A DNA stretch of 10,850 nt from positions 1-10,850 of the forward strand of contig CANPZA010000043.1 in assembly GCA_947588915.1 (NCBI GenBank), written 5' to 3'. Positions within the stretch are counted from its first letter, which is position 1. Every line of letters begins with the position of its first letter. The DNA comes from an uncultured Clostridia bacterium (GTDB taxonomy: Bacteria > Bacillota_A > Clostridia > TANB77 > CAG-508). The position numbers were made by a program, and so were the translations under genes. Shown here in pieces: positions 5,990 through 10,850 of the stretch. The notes below the pieces were generated by a model. The model searched no databases and was not told the DNA's origin. It saw only the letters and a program-made list of their open reading frames with translations.

Positions 5990-6956
5990 ATGTTAGAAAA
6001 TGAAAAAAGCATAGAAAAAGATACACAACATAGAAAGTACCTTTTAACAATCAATCAACCCTTTGAAAAAGGTTACACCCACGAAAAAATCAATGAAATA
6101 TTACAAAATAATTTTAAAAGTCTTCGATACTATTGTTTTGCTGAAGAAAAGGGAACAAAACATCATATTCATTTATATATAAATTTTTCTAGCCCCGTAC
6201 GTTTTAGTCAAATAAAGAAATATTTTAAAGAAGCACATATTGAACAAGCCTTTGGAAATTCACAACAAAACCGAGAATATGTAAGAAAAGAACGGAAAAT
6301 GGCTAAATACGAACAAAAAGGAAACAAGTTTACCAAATACTTTTGAAGAATGGGGAGAAATGCCATTTGAACATAGAGGAATTAAAGCAGAAGTTGCAGA
6401 TGTTTATATGGCAATTAAAGATGGACTTACAGATACGGAACTTATGGAATTATACCCTAATGAAGCTTACAATGTAGATAGATTTGAAAGAATACGCCAA
6501 AGAATAAAAGCAGATGAAAACTCTAATATAAGGCGTGATGTTAAAGTATGGTATATTTGGCGGGAAAACACGGATTACGGGAAAACTAGATATGTTATGG
6601 AAAAATATCGGTTATGAAAATGTATATAGAGTAACGGACTATAAAAACCCTTTTGACCGGTTATAAGGGCGAAGATATTATAGTATTTGATGAATTTAAT
6701 TCGGGAATTAGCATACAAAGTATGAACAATTTTTTAGATTGTTACCCCCTTACCCTACCGGCGAGATACACTAATAAACAAGCGTGCTATACAAAAGCAT
6801 ATATTATTTCAAATATACCACTTATTGAACAATATGAGGTAGAACAATATCATCATTACGAGGTTTACAGAGCATTTTTACGTAGAATAAATTATATTGT
6901 ACATTTTACAGATATACGGACAATATGAACAAAAAGAATTAAAAGGAGGTCTTTAA
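5990..6956 (+). CDS. rep: CRESS-type rolling-circle Rep (HUH endonuclease + SF3 helicase), readable only with seven +1 shifts at CGG
   Basis: AGGAGG precedes the ATG. The 0 frame stops at 6346, and two further open segments (6360-6617, 6653-6928) carry the rest. Shifting +1 at every in-frame CGG (6293, 6561, 6571, 6578, 6609, 6658, 6917) gives one 319-residue protein, normal for a CRESS Rep. The endonuclease part has motif I YLLTINQP (about 17-24), motif II HIHLYIN and motif III EYVRKEG with the nicking Tyr. The helicase part has Walker A GKTGLGKT, Walker B IIVFDEF and motif C YIISN. The restored stop TAA (6954-6956) is 2 nt before the ATPase ATG, whose ribosome site lies in the last rep codons. 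It should nick the origin at 5883-5891 and drive rolling-circle replication. Without shifting, Walker A is destroyed and no functional Rep can be made. The alternative is a decayed gene, but the uniform pattern argues against it. Confidence 0.85.
6293..6295 (+). other. CGG +1 shift site 1 (rep motif III)
   Basis: The 0 frame reads GAA CGG AAA and stops 16 codons later. Skipping the C gives GAA GGA AAA TGG, completing the K-E-G-K-W sequence of CRESS motif III, and the frame then runs open into the helicase part. Confidence 0.75.
6561..6580 (+). other. CGG +1 shift sites 2-4 (rep Walker A)
   Basis: Three CGG codons, at 6561, 6571 and 6578, become in-frame in turn as each previous shift is made. 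Unshifted, the ten codons read W-R-E-N-T-D-Y-G-K-T. Skipping the three C gives TGG GGG AAA ACA GGA TTA GGG AAA ACT, that is W-G-K-T-G-L-G-K-T, a textbook P-loop. The net frame is unchanged, so no stop codon reveals these sites; only the motif does. Confidence 0.8.
6609..6611 (+). other. CGG +1 shift site 5 (rep)
   Basis: Unshifted, TAT CGG TTA TGA ends the segment. Skipping the C reads TAT GGT TAT GAA AAT and gives K-Y-G-Y-E-N-V-Y, which continues the helicase domain without interruption to the next CGG. Confidence 0.75.
6658..6660 (+). other. CGG +1 shift site 6 (rep)
   Basis: Unshifted, GAC CGG TTA TAA stops. Skipping the C reads GAC GGT TAT AAG and gives P-F-D-G-Y-K-G-E-D just before the Walker B strand, the arrangement I recall for this Rep family. 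Confidence 0.75.
6917..6919 (+). other. CGG +1 shift site 7 (rep C-terminus)
   Basis: Unshifted, ATA CGG ACA ATA TGA ends the protein. Skipping the C reads ATA GGA CAA TAT GAA and extends the C-terminus to a TAA at 6954-6956, placing the stop 2 nt before the next start codon. Confidence 0.65.
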
Positions 6957-6958
6957 TC

Positions 6959-8449
6959 ATGGAAGACAAGAAAATAAATAAAATTAAGAATTGGTATAAG
7001 CAAAGTAAAATAATATCAACCATAAAAATAATATTAAAAAATATTATAAAAGTAATAACTTATAGTATATATCAATTATGCTATAATTGGAAAATTGTTG
7101 TTTTAATAGCAACTATATTAGGAATATTCACATTAAATCAATATAAAGAATTAAGTTATACTTTCTTTAATCACGAATTTATTAAAAATATAACTTTTTA
7201 TCAATTACATAAGAATATCTACATACCTTTATATGTAATTGAGGGACTAACAATATTATTTATGATTTTAGCATTATGGAAATATTTTAAATTGAAAGAC
7301 TTAAAGCAAAAGAAAATTTGTACAATTAATACAATAAAAAACGATGGTAATAGACCATATTTTACTTTTAGAAATAGATTATGGTTAAACCTTAAAATTG
7401 CCGTATGGTACTGGAATATGAATGGGATAGGCAAAAGCAAATTTAAGACTGATGAATTTAAAGAAGAATTTCAATCATCATTTAATCGAACCTTTATTGA
7501 TATAGAAGAAATACCAAATAGAAAAGATACTATAAAAATTTTATCAGCAAGTGCAAAATACAATTTACCTAAAATAATAAGGTTAGATGATAATAATTTA
7601 GATTGTACAAGTCCAAAATTTACATTAGGAGAAAATTTAAGAGGAAAAATTGAAGTTAATATTAGTAAAACGCCTCATTTACTTATTGGAGGAATTACTG
7701 GAAGTGGTAAATCAGTATTAATAGATAGTCTTATATATCAAGCAATGAAAAAGGGTTATACATTAAGAATTTGTGATCCGAAACAGACAGAATTCAATAA
7801 TTGGAACAATCTTACTATTATCACAAATTCTTGGCTAACAAAGGGCTATAAATTAGAACAATGTAAAGTTTCAAAAACATTGGAATATGCATTGAATGAT
7901 TTAAAAGAAATAGATGATGAACTAGAAAAAAGACAAATAGTTTTTAGTTATGAGAATTGTAAAAACATAGATGAATACAATAATAAAATGTGTAGTTATA
8001 ATAAAACATATATACCTTTAAGTCGTATTATTTATATTTTTGATGAAGTTGTAGAATTATCAATAACAGAAAATAAAGAAATTGCAAAGAAAATTGAAAA
8101 TATTTTAACTAAAATCGCTACAAGAGGGCGTTCTGCGGGAATACACTTGATTTTAAGTACTCAAAGACCAGATTGCGATTTACTAAAAGGACAAATAAAA
8201 TCAAACTTAGATGTAAGAATTTGTGGAAGAACGGGAGACAGAATTTTATCAGAAGTTGTACTTGGTAAAGGTAATTATGAGGCAGATACTTTAATTAGCA
8301 AAAGTGAAACTGGTTTATTTGTAACAAATAATGGTAAATATTTTAGAGGCTACTTGCTAGATACTGAAAGAGTTACTAATGAATTTAAGAATCAACAAAA
8401 AAATATAAGATTGGAGAGTGTTAATGATGAACATACCTCAAATATCTAA
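6959..8449 (+). CDS. FtsK/SpoIIIE-like DNA-translocase ATPase (TcpA-type coupling protein)
   Basis: A 496-residue membrane-anchored ATPase. Two hydrophobic helices lie at about residues 46-60 and 88-108 in a Lys/Ile-rich N-terminus. The FtsK domain has Walker A GGITGSGKS (244-252), Walker B IIYIFDE (357-363) and the sensor-like LILSTQRPD (397-405). Length and layout match the TcpA-type FtsK proteins of Tn916/ICEBs1-like elements, which couple DNA to the transfer machine. This element has no secretion system, so it may serve a helper ICE or move element DNA itself. Its start is coupled to the restored end of rep. Its two CGG triplets are out of frame (GCG GGA, ACG GGA) and the gene is intact, unlike rep and int. 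The end overlaps the next gene. Confidence 0.85.
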   Translation: MEDKKINKIKNWYKQSKIISTIKIILKNIIKVITYSIYQLCYNWKIVVLIATILGIFTLNQYKELSYTFFNHEFIKNITFYQLHKNIYIPLYVIEGLTILFMILALWKYFKLKDLKQKKICTINTIKNDGNRPYFTFRNRLWLNLKIAVWYWNMNGIGKSKFKTDEFKEEFQSSFNRTFIDIEEIPNRKDTIKILSASAKYNLPKIIRLDDNNLDCTSPKFTLGENLRGKIEVNISKTPHLLIGGITGSGKSVLIDSLIYQAMKKGYTLRICDPKQTEFNNWNNLTIITNSWLTKGYKLEQCKVSKTLEYALNDLKEIDDELEKRQIVFSYENCKNIDEYNNKMCSYNKTYIPLSRIIYIFDEVVELSITENKEIAKKIENILTKIATRGRSAGIHLILSTQRPDCDLLKGQIKSNLDVRICGRTGDRILSEVVLGKGNYEADTLISKSETGLFVTNNGKYFRGYLLDTERVTNEFKNQQKNIRLESVNDEHTSNI

Positions 8450-8702
8450 CATTGATACAGCAATTAGTATATATTATCGTTACCCAGAATTAAGTACAAA
8501 AGAAATAGCAAAATTATTCAATAAAAATTCAAAATCTACTATTAATAGATTAAAAAAAGTTGCAAGAAAACAGATGATTGAAGAAAATATTTGTAGTTAT
8601 GGAATGTATAAAGTAAATACAAAATGTGCATATAAGTCATGGGGAATTGATATTGAAGATTTAGAAAAACGCAGAAACAAATTGCAAAAGTTAGGTTTAT
8701 AA
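8424..8702 (+). CDS. Small helix-turn-helix protein of the core operon
   Basis: 92 residues. I choose the ATG at 8424, with GGAG (8413-8416) 7 nt upstream, over the GTG at 8418; the ATG at 8427 is also possible. It overlaps the end of the ATPase gene, so translation is probably coupled. Residues about 10-45 (YYRYPELSTKEIAKLFNKNSKSTINRLKKVARKQM) read as an HTH with the recognition helix at SKSTINRLKKVA. The C-terminal WGIDIEDLEKRRNKLQKLGL is a charged helix seen, by memory, in similar small proteins beside integrases of Firmicute elements. It may control the integrase promoter, which begins just downstream between two copies of an 18-bp box, or act as a directionality factor. Its exact role is an inference. 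Confidence 0.65.
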   Translation: MMNIPQISNIDTAISIYYRYPELSTKEIAKLFNKNSKSTINRLKKVARKQMIEENICSYGMYKVNTKCAYKSWGIDIEDLEKRRNKLQKLGL

Positions 8703-8710
8703 AATATTGG

Positions 8711-8768
8711 GGCTTGTTTTTGAATTTCTTTTATGGTAGTATATAAATGTAATTCAATCACAAGCCTT
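8711..8768 (+). promoter_or_regulatory. Integrase promoter between inverted 16-18 bp boxes
   Basis: GGCTTGTTTTTGAATT (8711-8726) and AATTCAATCACAAGCC (8751-8766) are inverted copies (14 of 16 pairs). Between and within them lie a possible -35 TTGAAT (8720-8725) and a -10 TATAAA (8742-8747), 16 nt apart. The -35 overlaps the left box, so a bound regulator would block or recruit polymerase. The right box, read on the minus strand, matches the copy at 3351-3368 in 17 of 18 bases. Confidence 0.6.
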
Positions 8769-8790
8769 ATATATTAAGGAGGTTATAAAA

Positions 8791-9934
8791 ATGCCTATAT
8801 ATAAGGTTGGAAATACAAAAAAAGATGGCTTACAAAAATATCATGTGCGTATAAATTATGTAGCAGATAATGGCCAAAAAAAGCAAATTACTCGTTCTGT
8901 TTATGGAATAGATGTTGCAAAAAATTTGGAAAGACGATTAGAAAATGAAATTAAGGTGCAACATGAAACACCCATAAAGAAAATGACAATTAAACAACTA
9001 TATGACGAATATATTTCTGTAAAAAAATATGAAGTTAGAGAAATAACATTATACAGAAGTGATAATATGATTAAGCGTTATATATTGCCTATTCTTGAAA
9101 ATGTTAGAATAGATAAATTGTCAACACAAGTTTTGCAAGATTGGAAGTTATCTATGGAAGAAAGAAATTTAGCATTAGCGACTAAAAGAAATGTTTATAC
9201 AGAATTAAGAACAATGTTGAATTATGCGGTTAGAATGGAATACATACCAAAACATCAATTAGCAAAAGTACGGAAATTTTAAAGATGCTTTGGCTACAAA
9301 AAAGGAAATAAACTTTTATACGCCCGAAGAATTTAAAAAGTACATTGAAATAGCAAAAAAACAAGCATTAGAAAAGCAGTTAAAAGAGAATAATATGTAT
9401 GAATGGAATTTTTACGTGTTTTTTAATATTGCATATTATACTGGTTTAAGAAAAGGAGAAATACATGCTTTAAGATGGAATGATATTAACGGAAATTATT
9501 TAAGCGTAAAGCATAGTATAACACAGAAATTGAAAAATAAGTGTGATGTAGAAACACCACCTAAAAACAAATCTTCTATAAGAACTCTACAAATGCCACT
9601 TCCTTTAATAAAGATATTAAACGAACATAAAAAAAGACAAATGCAATTATCTAATTTTAGTGAAGATAGTAGAATTTTAGGAGATGGAAAATGCTTACGA
9701 GATACTACACTACAACAAAAAAACATTCTTTATTCAAAATTAGCAAAAGTAAAAACAATAAGAATACACGATTTTAGACATTCTCATGCTTCTCTACTTG
9801 CTAATATGGGTATAAATATTCAAGAAGTAGCAAGAAGATTAGGGCATACAAAAGTAGAAATAACTTGGAATACCTATTCACATTTATACCCAAAAGAAGA
9901 AGAAAAAGCAGTTAAAATTTTAAATGCGGTATAG
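8791..9934 (+). CDS. int: Tyrosine integrase, interrupted by one +1 shift at CGG
   Basis: AAGGAGG precedes the ATG by 8 nt. The 0 frame stops at 9282. Skipping the C of the in-frame CGG at 9271 gives K-V-G-N-F-K-D-A and one 380-residue protein, the usual length of Tn916/phage-type integrases. Domains: N-terminal arm-binding region (about 1-60), SAM-like core-binding domain (about 65-155), and catalytic domain with TGLRKGEIHALRW (first Arg), the beta-hairpin Lys in TPPKNKSS, HDFRHSHAS (His-x-x-Arg), LGHTKVEIT and the nucleophile Tyr in NTYSHLYP. It recombines the tRNA-Leu att sites; attR lies 155 bp downstream, with arm sites just after the stop. Unshifted translation would give a 163-residue fragment without catalytic residues. 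A second peptide from an internal ATG or TTG could exist but would lack the DNA-binding part. Confidence 0.88.
9271..9273 (+). other. CGG +1 shift site 8 (integrase)
   Basis: Unshifted, GTA CGG AAA TTT TAA stops. Skipping the C reads GTA GGA AAT TTT AAA GAT and gives V-G-N-F-K-D, a linker sequence familiar from integrases of this group, then runs open to 9934. It is the only in-frame CGG in int. Confidence 0.8.
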
Positions 9935-9944
9935 CGAAAAAGTG

Positions 9945-9963
9945 TACACGCTATATACACGCT
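9945..9963. repeat. Right integrase arm-site pair (TACACGCT x2)
   Basis: TACACGCT at 9945-9952 and 9956-9963, 11-bp period, starting 10 nt after the integrase stop. They match the pair at 3311-3329 near the left end in box, spacing and orientation. A small dyad AATCATA/TATGATT follows at about 9975-9992. The rest up to attR (about 100 bp) shows no gene. Confidence 0.7.
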
Positions 9964-10088
9964 TGGTACAAAAATCATAAATATATGATTGAAACCAAAA
10001 AATACAAGAATGGTCGGAAATGGCTTAATAACAACCTTTGTAGAAACTTCTTGGAATGTAAAGAAACCATAAAAAACTATAAAAATTG

Positions 10089-10141
10089 TTCCGGCCATCT
10101 GCACCAAGAATTTGAAAAACTGCTAGAAATAGCGGTTTTTT
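10089..10141. repeat. Right attachment repeat (attR) of the element
   Basis: The second copy of the 52-bp repeat: tRNA-Leu 3' end from the T-arm through CCA, then the terminator. Upstream sequence is not tRNA, so this copy is only the 3' tail. It shows the gene orientation as forward, with the rest of the tRNA expected left of the element. Confidence 0.9.
10116..10141 (+). terminator. tRNA-type terminator, right copy (also ends int transcript)
   Basis: The same GAAA-loop stem as at 3267-3290, followed by six T. Since no other terminator follows the integrase, this att-borne copy probably ends the int transcript. Its A-run also lets it terminate the convergent small gene at 10144-10215. Confidence 0.8.
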
Positions 10142-10143
10142 AT

Positions 10144-10215
10144 TTATTTTTTGTTCTTCATATTATCTAATTTATTTTCTGTTTCTTTTTTATTTGGTTT
10201 AATTTGAAATGCCAT
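10144..10215 (-). CDS. Possible 23-aa peptide, convergent with attR
   Basis: The minus-strand ATG is preceded by a very strong AGGAGGTG site at 6 nt and followed by 23 codons (starting MAFQIKPNKKETENK, Lys-rich and hydrophilic) to a TAA that abuts the att terminator. The strong ribosome site suggests real translation. It may be a native small protein or the start of a gene cut by the att region. No family is recognised. Confidence 0.45.
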   Translation of the reverse strand: MAFQIKPNKKETENKLDNMKNKK

Positions 10216-10262
10216 TTGCAACACCTCCTATATATACTAAAAAAATAAAAAATGTGTAATGT

Positions 10263-10291
10263 TTGACATTTATGTAAAATTATTTTATAAT
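10263..10291 (+). promoter_or_regulatory. Perfect consensus sigma-A promoter
   Basis: TTGACA (10263-10268), exactly 17 nt, TATAAT (10286-10291). The leader to the ATG at 10411 is about 110 nt and holds two adjacent small hairpins, CACTA-AA-TAGTG (10336-10347) and GAGG-ATTA-CCTC (10349-10360), which may be regulatory. Confidence 0.85.
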
Positions 10292-10410
10292 AATACCATT
10301 AAGTAATATCTTATGTATTAGTTATTTCCTGTATTCACTAAATAGTGTGAGGATTACCTCTGCTTTTAGTTTTATCATATAAAAATTTTTACATCATAGG
10401 AGGTAGAATA

Positions 10411-10850
10411 ATGAGTTTTTTTGTAGTTACAGATTATTATGGAGGTACACATTCACTAACTGCTAAACAGCTCTATGAACGGGTGTTAGAAGATAGCAAA
10501 TCTGATTACAACTGGATTGCTCCTGCAAGAGAACTTGTAAGAATTTGTGAAAAAACAAGTTTTCCTGCAAAATATGCTCTTGCTATCAAAATTGCTATTT
10601 TAAACTGCTTTGCAAACATAGAGCATGGAGCAAATTGTGGCGGTGACCGCTATATGGATGACACAGAAGAAGCAGTATCAGCAAGAAAAAGATATTTGAC
10701 TGAAATGATTAATACTGCTACCTATGTCCGTGTGTTTAGTACTCTTTATCATCCAGGTCCTACATTCAGAAAACTTCGTGAGGATTTTATTAAGTCAAAA
10801 TTTGAAGAATATATTTCTCAAGAAAAAATTGACTTTAAACAACTGCTTGA
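10411..10850 (+). CDS. Unrecognised gene, 5' part only (runs off the window)
   Basis: ATG with AGGAGGT 7 nt upstream. 146 codons are open to the window edge. The protein begins MSFFVVTDYYGGTHSLTAKQ and continues with mixed helical sequence; a Gly-rich HGANCGGDRYMDD segment lies at about residues 72-84. No family is recognised, and there is no signal peptide or membrane helix. Codon use is less AT-biased than in the element (CGC, CGT and CTT appear). It contains one in-frame CGG (10480-10482, GAA CGG GTG) and the frame continues normally; a +1 shift there would hit TAG after two codons. This gene therefore does not follow the CGG rule seen in rep and int. Confidence 0.75.
   Translation, partial: MSFFVVTDYYGGTHSLTAKQLYERVLEDSKSDYNWIAPARELVRICEKTSFPAKYALAIKIAILNCFANIEHGANCGGDRYMDDTEEAVSARKRYLTEMINTATYVRVFSTLYHPGPTFRKLREDFIKSKFEEYISQEKIDFKQLL

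Larger units (their letters stand above)
3240..10141. mobile_element. 6.85-kb integrated element with CRESS-type Rep and tyrosine integrase
   Basis: Bounded by a 52-bp direct repeat of a tRNA-Leu 3' end with its terminator, the typical target of tyrosine integrases. Contents in order: left arm sites, three-gene cargo operon, candidate HelP-like gene, replication origin, rep, FtsK/TcpA-like ATPase, HTH protein, integrase, right arm sites. No type IV secretion genes are present, so it would be a mobilisable or self-replicating integrative element rather than a full ICE. Which protein acts in transfer is unknown; the HUH Rep could double as a relaxase, as proposed for related elements. Rep and Int are both readable only with +1 shifts at CGG codons, whereas the ATPase, HTH and cargo genes are intact. 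Confidence 0.9.

Noticed and set aside
6319..6335. An extra T near 6328 as the cause of the first rep interruption
   Set aside because: A single-T insertion would also restore the frame, but the CGG at 6293 explains it with the same rule as all other sites and additionally restores the K-E-G of motif III.
6360..6928. Two independent small genes at 6360-6617 and 6653-6928
   Set aside because: They are the middle and end of Rep in shifted frames. Neither has its own ribosome site (the second starts at a TTG inside the helicase domain), and they carry helicase motifs continuous with the first segment.
5990..6956. Rep as an ordinary decaying pseudogene
   Set aside because: Decay would give mixed deletions, insertions and stops. 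Here there are only +1 events, all at in-frame CGG, no internal stops in the restored frame and every motif intact. It cannot be fully excluded without reads.
9290..9934. A separate short integrase gene
   Set aside because: It is the catalytic half of the integrase joined by the CGG shift at 9271. The frame has no ribosome site of its own at 9290.
9985..10170. A 61-aa forward ORF across attR
   Set aside because: It has no ribosome site, runs through the tRNA 3' end and terminator, and has no recognisable composition; a chance frame.
1..10850. CRISPR array or insertion sequence
   Set aside because: No regularly spaced repeats of 25-40 bp and no transposase were found; the repeats present are att, arm and operator sites.

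Overview
The window is AT-rich, with strong AGGAGG-type ribosome binding sites and sigma-A-like promoters. This points to a low-GC Firmicute, probably a clostridial anaerobe; no genus can be named from the sequence. It contains one complete 6.85-kb integrated mobile element (3240-10141), chromosome or another element to its right, and what looks like the right end of a second island to its left.

Left island (1-3257): a complete minus-strand operon (promoter at 2964-2969, strong terminator at 106-145) encodes two proteins, each with an Rx4H HEPN RNase motif. I read it as a candidate two-gene defence module. At its upstream side lie a tandem 11-bp-period repeat that looks like integrase arm sites and a 56-bp 3' piece of a tRNA-Leu(UAA) gene with its terminator. 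This suggests the HEPN operon sits in an island integrated into the same tRNA-Leu gene and stacked against the next element.

Mobile element (3240-10141): it is bounded by a 52-bp direct repeat made of the tRNA-Leu 3' end plus the tRNA terminator. Left to right it carries a cargo operon (SAM methyltransferase, unknown protein, XRE-type regulator) and a core operon: a possible HelP/DUF961-like protein, a replication origin, a CRESS-type HUH Rep, an FtsK/TcpA-like ATPase and an HTH protein. A separately promoted tyrosine integrase lies next to the right att site. The origin is a perfect 9-bp stem whose loop holds TAGTATTAC, the nonanucleotide of circovirus origins, which fits a CRESS-like Rep.

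Main finding: rep and int, the two genes needed for mobility, are interrupted in the 0 frame. Every interruption is solved by one rule: at each in-frame CGG codon the reading shifts +1, skipping C and reading GGN (Gly). Rep has seven such sites and Int has one. Applying the rule restores the CRESS motif III (YVRKEG), a canonical Walker A (GKTGLGKT), family glycines, and a rep stop codon 2 nt before the next start. By hand count, all 8 in-frame CGG codons in the element's genes need the shift, while all 11 out-of-frame CGG triplets in those genes are neutral. That argues against frame-blind insertion errors and for a decoding phenomenon: programmed +1 shifting or CGGN quadruplet decoding.

Right flank (10142-10850): a short convergent minus-strand peptide ORF, a perfect consensus promoter, a hairpin-rich leader and the 5' part of an unrecognised gene, which reads one CGG codon without a shift.
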